Both the position numbers and the translations under genes were made by a program. Of a DNA stretch of 64,000 bases, positions 12,516 through 24,925 are shown one piece after another. How positions within the stretch are numbered: the stretch's first letter is position 1; the number at the start of each line of letters is the position of its first letter. The notes beneath the pieces are model-generated. The model was not told where the DNA came from. It did no database searches and saw nothing but the letters and a program-made list of their open reading frames with translations. The DNA is from Bimastos eiseni (taxonomy: Eukaryota > Annelida > Clitellata > Crassiclitellata > Lumbricidae). Where the stretch lies: NCBI GenBank assembly GCA_959347315.1, contig OY365809.1, forward strand, positions 43,185,872 to 43,249,871. The letters are read 5' to 3'.

Positions 12516-14990
12516 GTATTGAACATTCAGTATATCACATTAAACATGTATAAATTTAACATTAATTAGCATGAGGACCTTAAAACCTGTTCTTTGTCAT
12601 ATACATAGACTGCATTATGCAGTTTATTGTGTGTGGCTGGTGCAGATGTGGCTTCTTGGGTCTTGTTTACCCAATGTGATTGTTTTGTGAATAGATAAAG
12701 TTGGCTTTTACCGATATACAGAATCAACCTTAAAACTTGTCTGAATCAGCTTAATCTGTCTCTGTCTCGCTCTGTGTATCTCACTTATGGTTATTCTGAC
12801 TATATAAGATCTATTTCAGCTTGGCCTGTAAATCAGTCTCCAATAGACTATGATTTGGCTATGATCTCAATCAAAACACGACTGCATTACAGAAATCATT
12901 ACACGTGAACAGATCATTTGAATTAGAGTGATTACAACATGAGTAAATCCTTGAAAACTGCTGCTTAGCACCGTTGATGTTCACTTCTGATCTCTGGAAT
13001 GTATATCCCCTCATACATATCTAAATGTATGAGGATGTATACATCAATTAGTTTTATGTGTTTATTATTTTTAATTTTTAGCAGGAAGTTATTGCAACGC
13101 TCGTAAGAACCTCCTGGATGGTGTTTTTAGTTAGTGTCTGATTTGCTGTTTAAGTAATTTGAGTTGATGTCCTGCAGTGCATAGCAGTTTTATTGTTGGG
13201 GCGTGACCTGCGAATAGTTAGGTCTGTCTGGTGGCATTGATTTATCGCTCTAATGACGCGGCCGTGTTGTGTTGATTCATGATGTCTGGGCCTACCATTT
13301 GGAATTCTTTACTTAAGTTTGTGATGTGTTGATGAGTCTGTCTTTTGCTGAGAGCCAGAGTCTTCTTGCCTGTGTCACTGCATACCTCTGTTGTAAGGGG
13401 CAGTTGTAAAATTTCAGGTGAACTGTATAGAATATTACATATTACTGTAAGCTACTCTCTTGAAATGGTGGCATTTCAGTGTTTTGTGTTGGTTCGAACA
13501 TTGTGTTCTGCAGTAAAGTTCACTGTGAGAATTGCAAATTATGTCAACGTGGTTTATAATCCAACAATCGTGTGCACAATCGTATGTAATGTAAGTTACG
13601 TAACTACAACAGTTTGTGTAGTGCTACTTAATAACAGCTGTCTAGGTTTTTTGTAATTACTGCCTGGCTTTAATTACCTGTGTTGGTGTCAGAATACATG
13701 AGTGTAATGATCTTTGTTCATTCCTTAAAATTATATGGCACCTCTTCAAGGCTTGTATTCAAAGGTGCTCCAAACTCGGCCTTGGCTGAAGTGAACCATT
13801 TTCAAGTGTGTATATGAGGTGCATGGAGAGGAAGTCCATGTGCAACATGGACGTACAAGTTTGCCTGTAACTAAGCAGTAAAACTTTGTCAGCCGAACGT
13901 TTCAAGTGTTCGCCTTACAATGCACAGTGTGTGGGTGTGTTTGAGGCAGTTGCCTAGTTGGCAACCTTCATCAAGTCCTTCATGCCCAATTGCTTAGCAA
14001 CATTCATTGGAGAGCTAATAAATTTCTATGATGATGTAGTATTGTTGATTGGCATTTGCTGATCAGAGCACACAGATTAAAACGTTTGGCTCAACATTCG
14101 CAATGTTGCCTGCCTTAATTAAAAAAACGATTGTGACAAGATGTGCAACTTGTGGTAATTTTCTGCCATTTTTCTCGAATGGTTTTCTCTTGTTGAGATA
14201 GAACTAGTTAAGAAAGTGATGTATTTTCTTGTTATGAATTCTATTAAAGCTTATTCCCTTATTGAAATAATCATAGGCAATTAACATTTTTATTTTAAGT
14301 AGCTTTTGGGGAAGTTTGTTAGTTTAAGAAATTAAGCCATTCACTTGTCCGGGTTGGAAATTTATGAGCAAATTGAACAAACATCTGATGTTGTTGAGAG
14401 AAGTGATGCTATTAATGTTATGACTAAGCTTTTACCGAAAATTACCTCCTTATATCAGATACAAACTTCATATATTTTGAATGCAGTTGCCCGATAGTTC
14501 GGATGTGCCGTAATTTTGTGCTTGACTTGGTTGTATTGCTTGCGAATAAGCTGGTACCCTGCGCTTAGCATTCCAGAAATGTTGAGCTCACGATTTTAAT
14601 AACCATACGATCTGAAGCTGTTTTTTCTTTGTGTTCGTTATGATGCAACGTTTGCTATTCTTTGGAACAATAAAGTCTAACAATTTGATCTGCTGGCTTC
14701 ACTTGTATCTTTGAAACTATGTAATTAGGTCGGGTAGGTGATTGACACTACAGTGTTGTGGGATTCAATTCTCGGCCAACTGAAGAAACACACAAAGTTA
14801 ATTTCTGTTAATACTTTTGGCCACCAAACACTGCCTTTCACCTGATAGATTTGTAGAGCAGACAGGAGATAATGCATTCGTCATACTAGACAAATTTTAG
14901 GCACGATTTAAAAAAGATTGGTGCAGAGAAGTAACCTAGTAATTCAATGCAATCTAAACCAATTTTCAAATTTGTTTGACTATTGGATTT

Positions 14991-15490
14991 CACAGCTGAA
15001 ATACTACAGCTGAGGAATACCCAAATTAAAAACTTCAGCCTGTGGTCAGATGTCCACTAACAGCTCTTCTTTTCATTCGACTTGTATACATGCTTTTGTA
15101 TTGACTTTTGACCTTCAATGAGATTCATCCATTCATGAATTTACTAATTAGCGCCAATCAGTTGATCCCTTGAACACCACTAGTGCGGCCCCAAAAATTT
15201 CTTAGTTCTGTTTACAATTATTACAATAACAAGCCAGTTAATGGTCACAGTTGAGATACTACAGATGACGAATATCAAAATTAAAAACAGAGTTTGAGGT
15301 CAGTACTTGTTTTAAGCTTTGCAGCCCAGGTCACCTAAAGCTCATCTTTCTCTGACTTGCTTTCTCCGTAGACAGCTTCATAGTCTTGTTGGATTCCCTT
15401 GTTGACTTTCAACGAGACCCGTCCAGGAATCTGCTAATTAGCGACAATCGGAAGCCTTGAGCATCATTACTGTGGCCCCATAAAAGTCCT
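14991..15490. repeat. Diverged tandem duplication (~250 bp units)
   Basis: Segments 14991-15198 and 15245-15490 align along their length: CACAGCTGAAATACTACAG versus CACAGTTGAGATACTACAG, then AAATTAAAAAC, CTAATTAGCG.CAATC and GCGGCCCC/GTGGCCCC. No ORF is maintained. It is probably an old local duplication or two adjacent copies of an unknown repeat. Confidence 0.6.
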
Positions 15491-15913
15491 TTTTTTACAA
15501 CAACAAACCAACCAATAGAAATGTTCTTATAAGTGAATTAACAGAAAACTGCCCTGAAATGAAGAAAGCGAGGCCCCAGGCGTAGAAACGCAATTGCCAA
15601 CAACGTACAATGGAAGAGCAGAACATTGCTTAAGCTCTTTGAAACAGTCACTGTTTTATGGTGATTCGGGATTTCCTTCCATCTGGCTGACTATAATGTG
15701 CTCCTGTTTAACTGTCGTAATCTCGGTAATCTGGGAACAAATGTACAAAGCTTTTAACAAATGAACAAATCTTTAAAAAATCTGTAGTTTGTGTGTGTGT
15801 TTTCATGCATACACTCAATATGAGTAGCTTTTAGGTCACAAAATAGCTGCAAATGGGGCTATTTATGACTTAAATAAATTAAGTGCATTTCGAAACTGTT
15901 TTAAACTGTATCG

Positions 15914-16124
15914 ATAGTGTATTCGTTAGCACGCTGGACTGTCGATCGAGAGGTCATGGGTTCAAATCCCCAAACAGGAAATTATGTCACAGAGTCCTGC
16001 AATCCTAGCCAAATCAGCTATGATGAGTACACTGTCGGTGGGCAGACAGCTAGGGAGAGAAGAGGACTTGCCATCCACCTTCATATGCTGAGGCTAAGAA
16101 AATGAAGTTGCCAACACGTCATAC
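15914..16124 (+). repeat. tRNA-derived SINE, family B
   Basis: A-box region GTTAGCACGCTGG and B box GGGTTCAAATCCC at tRNA spacing, followed by a body with ACACTGTCGGTGGGCAGAC and a tail ATATGCTGAGGCTAAGAAAA. The body is shared with 24693-24925 (reverse) and 2180-2405 (reverse). Confidence 0.8.
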
Positions 16125-16215
16125 CAGGACCGCACCGAGGGGGGCCGTGGCCGAGGGCACAAATGTGGAAAGGGCACAAATTCCAGGATGGGATAACTTA
16201 TTATTCCATAAAATG
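16125..16215. mobile_element. Fragment of the 10664-type hAT MITE
   Basis: It begins CAGGACCGCACCGAG and continues GGGGCCGTGGCC...GGGCACAAATTCCAGGATGG, matching the reverse complement of the right end of the 10664-10986 element. The other terminus is missing. It directly abuts the SINE B tail. Confidence 0.6.
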
Positions 16216-16801
16216 CACTATTTTCAAAATATGGAGCACCAGATTGATGCTACGCACAGGCACAATTATAGCTCAGGACAGCCCTGCTTCAAACCCATGA
16301 GCTCTTCTGTGAAACGTTTCAAGTACCATGCATTAGTAAAAGAATAGTGACTGTAATAACACATTAAGTGCAATGGAAAATTGATCCATCTCTTAGTAAA
16401 TAGTCTTGAAACAACTTCTAATGACCATAACTATGCGAGTCCACATTTATGAGGGCATTTCTAAGATAAATAACCAACATGGAATAGCTGGCTTTTGACA
16501 TCTGGCAAAACTGTCTTGGTGTTGTCCATTCATGGCAGTAGGGGCTCTATATAACCAGCAATTATTGAACAACATTAAGAAATTCGATTCAAAATTTAAA
16601 GATTAAAACCCAAGCCCAATTGAGCCAAAATCTACACAAGAATCTTATCATAATACATAACCTGCTATGACTCAAAAGTGATAATGTGACTAAAATGACT
16701 CGCTACTAATATTACTACAAATACAACTAAAAGGTTTTGCCACAGGATAAAGAGATAATTTGCAGTCAATCTTTAAAAAAGCAGCAAGAAAAACACGTTA
16801 C

Positions 16802-19800
16802 CCTTCCTGGAGTTAACGTCTCAAATCTGTGTCGGAGTGTCTGTAGTTCGTACTCGCAGTTTGCTAGCGCCATCTTCAGTTCGTTCATGAGTACAATGTC
16901 CTGACGAAGTTCATTGAATGACGTAACTATTTCCTGTGTCGGCATAGGATTCAGATCTTCCAATATACAAAGACAAATCATTAAAAAATAAGTAAGTAAA
17001 CAATAAGAATATTCTTTATTGACTACCAACAAACACACAATAGCTTACAACGGGCATAAATAATTAAAGATTAATTAAGCGTCATTTCATAAAAATCAAA
17101 CGATTAAAACATTTAATCTCACCTAATTACCTATTTAATCTTACATTGAGTCTTATCTAAGCAGAAGCCACAAATTAATCGTTGATATTAATCAGCTAGT
17201 TCTAATCTGCAATTACCCAGTGGACTAACTAGAAGATATTAGAGCCATTTTCAACTTTATCTGTAAATATATGGAGAAACCAACAACCGACCGATTCCCA
17301 TTTCTTCCAACGTTGTCTCGATGGCTTTTGTTTTCCGCTGACCCAAAGACGCCGGAAGTTTCATCTGGAAACATAAAACCGATCAGTTGAGTTAGAGAAC
17401 CTCACAAAAAAACAATAAAACTGCAACACTAATTCAGCCTCATAAGCACAACAAAGACATTGAAAAATTAACTCATTCACCAACTCAGCTGAAGACCTGT
17501 TGAAATCCAATTGGTTGTAGTTTTCACGAGGTCCTCCATCATTAGTTCGGGAGTGCCTATGACGAGTCTTTACCAAAGAGCCTTTATATAAATCAGTGAT
17601 TATAATAACGGTAATCGACACTAGATGTCGGGCTATTGGAAATGGATAAATCTTCTGCGGTTGTAGAAGTAATATTTAAGAAACATTTGTGCAGCTGCAT
17701 TGGTGAATGCAAACATTTACGTCTCTTCTATTATGCAAACATAATACGTCTCTTCTATAAATTCGCTGTTGTGAGGGTCGGCAAGGGGTTCAGGCTACAC
17801 CTTATGGATGACAGATAGTGTCAGGAAAGCATCCTGAGGGTCGGTCAAGGACAGTGTAGTCATTAGAAAGAATATGAAAACCATCAGCCTCAGAAGTAAT
17901 TTCTCCGTGTGTTGTGTGTCTGCATTGTTAACCCTTTAACGACCAGCGTGTACTAAAATGTATGGGAAAACATATGCAGCTGGTTGTTAAAAGGTTAATA
18001 TAATGCTGAACAGAAGCGTGCGTGATGCGTACCCTTTGGCTTCTCAATGATACGCCTGATTGCTTGAAGTCTGGAAATTTGATGCTAGTGGTCTCTGGTG
18101 TTGTCTACAAAAGAAACATCATCAATCAATCAATCAATCAATGAAACTCGATCTGGCACCTCTTTAAGTAATCTACTCAGAGATGCTCCCAGTCCAACCA
18201 CAGCCAAAGAGGACAGATTAAAAGAAGGGTAGAAAGATGATGATAGGTAAAAGCCAGAGGCCCAGAAGAAGCCCATTCCAAGTGGTAGAACCCACAACAG
18301 AGAAGGCACGATACAGTGAGACTGGATGGAAAGCTGAGAAGGCCCTCCACGGTCAGGATATCTATAACAAGAAAGTGCATTGAGTTTAAGGAGGAACTTG
18401 TACCAAAGCATGGAAACAACCAGCAGATTTCCCTCGACAGTTGACAGATAGCATGGATGTTCAGAGTAACGATAAGAAGTGGTGACAATGAAAAAACTGC
18501 GTAAATCACTTACGCCGACGTCACGAACTTTGCACGGAACGACCTTCTTGGAAGCCTTGCGCTCCGATCGTCTTGATTCCAGGTTGCTGTCGGCCGCTGT
18601 GATCAGCTTCTGGAGATCGAGGGCTTTCTTCTCACGTTCCTTCTTCCTCTGTTCGATCTTTTTCAGCTCTTGCACCAATCGTTCCTCTTCCTCGATCTAA
18701 GGCGAAGCCAAAGCAGATGCATACCATTGAATGAGTTACAGAACAGACAGGACTGTTGGCAGGGGTACGTGCGGGTATACAGCGTGTATTCCTCACCTCA
18801 TGAAATGACCTGAAGCTGTAGGCTACCATAATGTAAACTCAACTATGATTTTACCACCAGAGCACTGGTAGAGTATACTTACCTCTAATTTTAACACTAT
18901 GACACTGGTAGAGTACTAACTTCGAATTTTACCACTTGGGCACTGGTAGCATAAACTCACCTCTAATTTTACAACACTTGTAGCATGTACTAACCTAGAG
19001 TTTTATCACTAAGGCACTGGTAGCCTAAACTCACCTCTGATTCTACCACTACAGCACTGACTGCATGTACTAAACTCAAATTTTACCACTACTGGTCACA
19101 GGCATCAAAATCTTTATGATAATCTAAATGTAATGGCACAGGGTGGTCCACTCCCCTAACCACCAGAGGCCACCTACTATGCTGTCTGTCTCTCAGAGAT
19201 ATTTAAAGGAATGCCTTACAAAAAACAGACCAAAGACCAAAAAAGCCTAAGACCAAAAATCACTCTAGTTTCTCAACTAAATTCCTAATAAATGTCCCGA
19301 ACAGTGATATATTGTTTCCTGTGTCATAACAAATGGTGATAAATTTATATAGCACCATTTCAGAGAAACTCACTGGAGGCGTGGATGATCTGACACCATG
19401 ACAAAACAGAATCATTGATAATAAAATAGAACAGAAATGTTGTGAAGTCATGTGATCACTTTTCATCACACTATTTCACGATGTTTGACCAAAATCAGAC
19501 AATATCCGCAAAAACCATCCGGCACCAACCGGACCTCAGGTGGAGGTTAATAAGTAAGAAAGCGACCTCTATTATACACACTTGTTCTTCTGTCCGATGG
19601 AACAGTTTCTCCAGCTGTTCCTTTCGCCTGCGTTCGTGCGATGCATCAAACACACGGACCTTGACCTCATTGGCATGCGTACTTCGAACCTGTATGCAAA
19701 ACAGCGAAAAAAATCTGTTATCACTTGCAGAAAACCTAAAATCAGTCAGAATTAACTCTCTTGGAAAAACAAGCTTCTGCCACAGAATAGGAGATTACTA

Positions 19801-22800
19801 TAAGCCCATTGTGTCAATTAGTTATTTTATTGCAGATTATAATTAATTGGTGGTTGATTGGTTAGAGCGGCTGGCCTATGACACAGAAAGAACTGGTTCT
19901 ATAATGAGTTCACTGACTATATACCACTAGCTGGAGACCAGACGGTGAGGAAAAAGTCTGGTGACTTGCCCTCATATGCCAAGGCTAAGAAAACGAAGGC
20001 ATCAATGCCTCAAATCAGTGGCTGCTCTTCAGACAACCTTAAGGACTCTTAACCTCAACATATTTTGCTCAATCTATAATATATGCTTCTTATTTGCTTT
20101 CTATAACTGAGCCAAAAGACTCGAAAATTAACAACTGCTTCAGTCTTCAGTCTTCAGAGCATGAAGCTTCTGGACCCACAGAGTAATGGATAAGAAACAA
20201 GCATGTTGAGCAGAAGAAGTGATTCCAGTTCCTGTTACCCCAAGGAAGACTAGTCTGTCTTTCAATAGGCGGTAGTGTTGGTTAAACTACATGAATAACA
20301 TGATAAGCGCCTTGCATGGTTGTCAACAGTTAAATTCCAAACCTGTAATAACTTGTCCCTCATCCGTTCATAGTGTACTTGTAATCGTACTGCAGCTTCT
20401 CAGTTTGACATTAAACAAATATATAATTATAAAAATAATTATATTTAGATCTCAGACCTTGGTAAGTACATTGCAAATGCCATAGTAGCGTTCCTTGAGA
20501 TCCTCCACCGATCGGTTGGGAAATCTCTGTCGATCCCATCGATCGTGAATCACGATGAATCTAAGATCGAATCTCCGGCACAGATCGAGCAGGTAGTCGG
20601 TCTCCTGGCGCGACCAGGTCTCGTCGTGAAGATGCTGCTGGTATTCGAGCTCCGAATACACTGGCACATCCACTGTCTGAAAGAATCCAAAGCAATTCCT
20701 TCTAAAGAAAGGATATTAGCTTACAAAGGTGCACACTGGGGTGTACATATCAGGTACGCATTAAACATTTAATGCAGTTACAACATTAAAACCTCAGAAT
20801 GTACTATTAAAAACAGGTTTTGTGTTTTTCATTTTATTAATACTCGGACCCATCGTTTGTCCGAGTCTAAGTAATGCAGAGTAATCGAGTCCATCCTTCT
20901 ATCTTTAAAAAGTTTGATAGTAAATAAAGCCCCCACAGTAGACCACTAGGCACATAAATGCATTTTTGTCTAGCACAGAAATGCATTTCGACCTGTACCG
21001 AAAAGCATATTGCCCTGCACATGCATTTAGTCCTAACAGATATGCATTTAGTCCTGCACGCAGACACAGTTCACAAACATACCTATAAGAACCTGATGAA
21101 CGACGAAATGAACCAACCTTATTAAACCTTGCAAATGGATAATCTAATCCCTCATCAGCAACTCGGCGCCAATGGTAGAAGATGGCACCATCCTGAAAAC
21201 AGAAAATGCAACCTCAGTAGATCTTCATCCCTGCTCATTATCATACACAAACTGACTAACAATAATCTATGATTTAAAAGTTAATATTAATGGGCAAAAT
21301 ATTTAACCATTACTCAGGCCAGTAAGCACAAAACTAAGAATTACCTGTAGAGAATGATTCAGTCATTCATTCTTGGGACTTATATAGCACCTCTTCTAGA
21401 AACACACCCAGGAGCACCCCCAGCCCAGCAACATTTGTTAAATTAGATGCATAACGTAACGAATGCCTTGCTTGGCTGCTGACAGTTAAATTCGACTCCT
21501 GCAATAACATGTCATCATCTGTTCATACTGTACTTGTAATCATACTTCAGTCGGTCAGTTTGAAACTAAAAAATTATTATATAATTACATACAAGAGGGA
21601 AACAGTTGAAAAATGTTTGCCCAATATTCCAAGTCCGCTATGGACATGTGAGCTTCAATACAGAGTACTGGAATTTGTACAGGGACAATCGAAGGCTGAA
21701 GTTACCTTTCGAGCAGGATTTGTGAATGGCATCCACTTCCACGGTCGCACACGACTCTGGCCAATCTTTGCCTTCATCTGCTTGTAACCCTGATATGTGT
21801 CGGTTGGGATGATTGGTGGGCCATCCCTATCAATCAATCAATCAACTGAGCAATCAAACAATCAATTAAATAATCAAACAATCGAACAATAAATCAATCA
21901 ATAACTCAATCAAACAATCCATAAAACCATCAATCAATATAACAATCAATCAAACAATCGTTCAATCAATCAATTAATGAAACAATCTCTCAATGGAATA
22001 ATAAATCAACTAATCAATCAATCAATAACTCATCAGTATGTCAATATTTCCATAGGCAGTGAAAATATCAATCAGCATAATTGATTGACATTCTTCCTAG
22101 AATGAAGCCTGGCTAGTAATCAGGAATAGACCGATTAATCGATTCTTCAAACAGTAAATCAATTAATCATTAGCTTACACAATGACATCACAAGTGCAAT
22201 CTATTAAGCAGCAAAAACTCAGCTGGCATAGCAAATGGATTGTGCACATAAGGATTCCAACTAACACTCCTCTCTGTTAATAACATCCCTAAAACATGTC
22301 ATGCCCACAGACAACCTACCTGCCTAATTACTTATTATCCACTAACTTGCCTACTTACTTATTATCCGTCCAAAGCAGTCCCCAGAGTTCTCTGTGCATT
22401 CCTTCTGGTTTCTTGAAGTTAGCGTCATTCTTTTTGGCCTTCTTCTAAAGCAAACAACCAGAGATTCAATAAAAACATGTAAAAATTATAATTAAATCAA
22501 GTATACAGCATATAGATCATTATTATTATGATTGAGGTTTCCGTGCTGAGAGCGCCTCTGAATAGTCATTATGTGAGAGATGCAACATAAATTTTAAGAT
22601 ACAATTTGGTAGATACAATACGATTATCACTATTATTATCATCATAATGCATTTTATTATTATTATCATTAATATTATTTAGTAAACATAATTATATTTC
22701 ACGAACAGCAGGCCAAATTTGAGGTAACAAAATTATAAGTCATCAACAAATAATTACTAAATTAAATGCAAGTTAAGTAAAAAGACTTGATCCAATTTTA

Positions 22801-23239
22801 TTGAGTGCTATAGTACAGTTTTAAGCAAAATCTAATATTTTTATAAATATCAAACCAATGTCATAATTACATCTTTTTAACTCACAAAGAAAATCTTATT
22901 TAATCAATGTATAGAGGCAACAGCCTCAGTGCCATTTATGCAACGTTTCATAACACGACGAAAGCGTATCCTATCTCATAATTTCTCACATTGCTTCCCG
23001 TTGCCATCGCATCTTAGCCTATGGGGCCAGAATATCTGTCAGCAGACCAGCGTACAGTTCCCTTAAAATGTTAAACAAATGACTTGTGAAACAAAACAAA
23101 ACTACTGTCCTTGAATAAATAATTTAAGTACAAAAAATACTTTTTTTGCGTCGTTAAACAATGCTTCCTTGGTCATGAAGTCATCTTTTTCGTCAGTTTC
23201 GATCTCAAGAATATCTCTCACATCGCTTCCCAATGCCAT
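16802..23239 (-). CDS. DMAP1: DNA methyltransferase 1-associated protein 1 (DMAP1 / SWC4)
   Basis: Nuclear subunit of NuA4/TIP60 acetyltransferase and SRCAP-type complexes; also binds DNMT1. Minus-strand exons: 23141-23239, 22359-22444, 21706-21826, 21118-21192, 20458-20676, 19582-19689, 18514-18696, a tentative 17481-17567, 17292-17364 and 16802-16956; all phases join. Landmarks: MALGSDVRDILE start; KKPEGMHRELWGLLW; GYKQMKAKIG...VRPWKWMPFTNPARK; DGAIFYHWRR...DYPFARFNK; a SANT/Myb-like domain (about residues 128-200, ETWSRQETDYLLDLCRRFDL...RSVEDLKERYYGIC); ASHERRRKEQLEKL; QKLITAADSNLESRRSERKA; MKLPASLGQRKTKAIE; and FNELRQDIVLMNELK...NCEYELQTLRHR. About 400 residues were found (human 467). The low-complexity C-terminus was not found: either a last exon is missed, or translation reads 13 codons past 16802 to a stop. 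The 29-codon exon at 17481-17567 rests mainly on phase and weak similarity (LDFNRSSAEL). Confidence 0.94.
17932..17994. mobile_element. 63-bp piggyBac-like mini-MITE with TTAA duplication
   Basis: TTAA flanks both sides (17928-17931, 17995-17998). The ends CCCTTTAACGACCAGC and GCTGGTTGTTAAAAGG are inverted repeats (14 of 16 match). The TTAA target and CCCTTT start fit piggyBac-type ends. It lies in a DMAP1 intron. Confidence 0.7.
18835..19095 (-). repeat. Tandem repeat with embedded 5' splice-site motifs
   Basis: About four imperfect units of roughly 60 bp, each with CTACCAGTGC..TAGTGGTAAAATT on the minus (DMAP1 sense) strand. Several units continue as TTAGAGGTAAGTATAC (about 18885) or TTAGAGGTGAGTTT (about 18965) and TCAGAGGTGAGTTT (about 19040), perfect donor consensus. 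It lies in the intron between the DMAP1 exons at 19582-19689 and 18514-18696. Confidence 0.7.
19849..20010 (+). repeat. Mosaic SINE: family A-type head with family B-type tail
   Basis: The head GGTGGTTGATTGGTTAGAGC matches family A, but the distal part (GACTTGCCCTCATATGCCAAGGCTAAGAAAAC) matches the family B body and tail. The B box (CTGGTTCTATAAT) is decayed. It lies in a DMAP1 intron. Confidence 0.6.
21827..22030. repeat. Degenerate (ATCA)n microsatellite ending at a DMAP1 splice acceptor
   Basis: About 200 bp of ATCA/ACAATCAA repeats. On the DMAP1 sense strand it reads (TTGA)n and runs into TTGATAG, the acceptor for the exon that begins at 21826, so it supplies the branch/pyrimidine region of that intron. 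Confidence 0.85.
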
Positions 23240-23767
23240 CGCATCTGAAAAAATTAAAGCACGATTAAAAATTACACAGTCAAAAACTTCTCAATTCAGA
23301 GGCGGTCACATTGTTTACTATAGGAGAATGCAATATTTGCGATTACCAGAAGTGGCCATTTCTTTAGGATTGCCTCTCAGGCAGTCTGCGTAGGGCATAT
23401 TGTTATGCAGATGATCGATTGCAGGCATGTCAAACTTTAATTTGACCCAGTAAACAAGCCGTAAGACATGGCTGCAGGTAATAATTTTGATTACATTGTT
23501 GTGCCATTGTGTCCATCAATTTCTCTGCCAGTGTGCGCTGATTGAATACAACTAATCACAATATATTTCTACATCGTCTACAGAAATATAAGTCGAAAGG
23601 ACCATCTTATTCATAGGCCCCACGATGAATTGGCAAAATCGCATTTTATTTAGCGTATTGTAATACAGACCGTTTTATCCACCCGTATTTTATTATTTGA
23701 CGTCAAAGAATGTCCAGCTGTAGCTAAAATGTAGCCGAGATCGATGCAAAGTAGACTGTGAAATTCG

Positions 23768-23990
23768 AAACTAGATTGATGAAAGGAAGTGTGCTTAAAT
23801 GGAAGCTGGATCGATGAAAATATCATGCCTGAGCAGAAACTGGATTGATGAGAGAATGCCGTTACGATGGAAGTGGAATCAAATCTGTGTACGCAGAAAC
23901 TGGGTCGATGAAAAAGATATATACCTAAATGGAAGATGCATCGATGTAAAGGATCCTCTGCTTAAGAAGAAGCTGGATTGGTGAAATGAA
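23768..23990 (+). repeat. Minisatellite, ~34-bp unit (GAAGCTGGATTGATGAAA type)
   Basis: About six diverged units with the core AAATGGAAGCTGGATCGATG. The same repeat forms a longer array at 49193-49560. It lies 0.5 kb upstream of the DMAP1 start. A 61-codon ORF across it is a by-product of the repeat. Confidence 0.75.
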
Positions 23991-24692
23991 TTATACTGTT
24001 TTGGGACAGTTCTGTTTTTTTCTTGAGTATATTGCTTACAACAATGTTAATAACAAAAATAAAATGCGCTATTTGTTTTTTGTGAAATTTCAAAAGACCA
24101 AAATACGCTAAAATACGATTATACCGATAAATCGGTAGACATAAATCAAATTTTATATCTTTGATTGGGGTGTAATGTTATTGTTTATAGCTTACCAATA
24201 GTCTAGCGACAAAAACCGATAACCCTAATTATCGCTCGAGCAAAGTAGACTGAGTTAATAATAAGAAACTATTTCACCGTAAATATTAAGATAAAATGAC
24301 CCCGGTTTACCTATTCAACACAGTGAAATTATGCGAGCTTTTTAAACTAAAATCGATTTTTACTCAATATTATATTAGTAATTTCCAACCGCTTAATCCA
24401 TTGAATCAAGTATTCTATGTTTAGTGCAAATTGTGGTCATTATTCAGTAAATTCTATAGCGCATGACTTTGGTAACTGTAACGGTACATCGCAAAAACGA
24501 ATTTGCGTAAACACAGACACAGATAAATACAGGAAATAAAATCAACAGGCAGAAAATTTAAATTTAGAGTCAGGCAGGTAGGCAGTCAGACGGCTAAGGA
24601 GGAGGATGCTGAGATATGAAACGGCGATTTTTTGGGGAGGAGGAATCAGTACGCAAGGAGAAAGTGCAGTGACTGACGTTATCCCCCAGTGT

Positions 24693-24925
24693 CAGCGACC
24701 TCATTTTCTTAGCATCAGCATACGAATGCTGGTATCCAGTCCTCTCCCTTGCCGTCTTATTTTCCCACCGACAGTGTACGGTCGATGTACTCACGAGAAC
24801 TGAGTTGGCTTGGGAGTCGTGACCCACATATGGCAGAAATCTCGAGACAAATTTCCGACCTGGTGGGGATCTGAACCCCCGACCGTTCGGTTGACAATCA
24901 GGTATGCTAGCCACTAGTTAAGATT
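24693..24925 (-). repeat. tRNA-derived SINE, family B, reverse
   Basis: On the minus strand: a head region (CTAGTGGCTAGCATACCTGA), a B-box-like GGGGGTTCAGATCCCC, body CACTGTCGGTGGGAAAATAAG and tail TATGCTGATGCTAAGAAAAT. Confidence 0.8.

Larger units (their letters stand above)
7384..16801. other. Long convergent intergenic region (ELOVL6 to DMAP1)
   Basis: This covers the ELOVL6 3' UTR (an AATAAA occurs near 8453) and repeat-rich intergenic DNA. No ORF with recognisable homology or codon character was found. Contents: SINEs (8476, 12333, 15914), MITEs (10664, 16125), a dinucleotide-rich stretch (11900-12210) and a diverged tandem duplication (14991-15490). The DMAP1 3' UTR, and possibly a last DMAP1 exon that I could not place, should lie at its right end. 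Confidence 0.6.

Noticed and set aside
16102..16347. 81-codon plus-strand ORF as a gene
   Set aside because: It runs from a SINE tail into a MITE fragment and has no homology.
18130..18678. 182-codon minus-strand ORF as a complete protein
   Set aside because: Only its first third is the DMAP1 exon (18514-18696); the rest is intron read-through after a perfect GTAAGTG donor.
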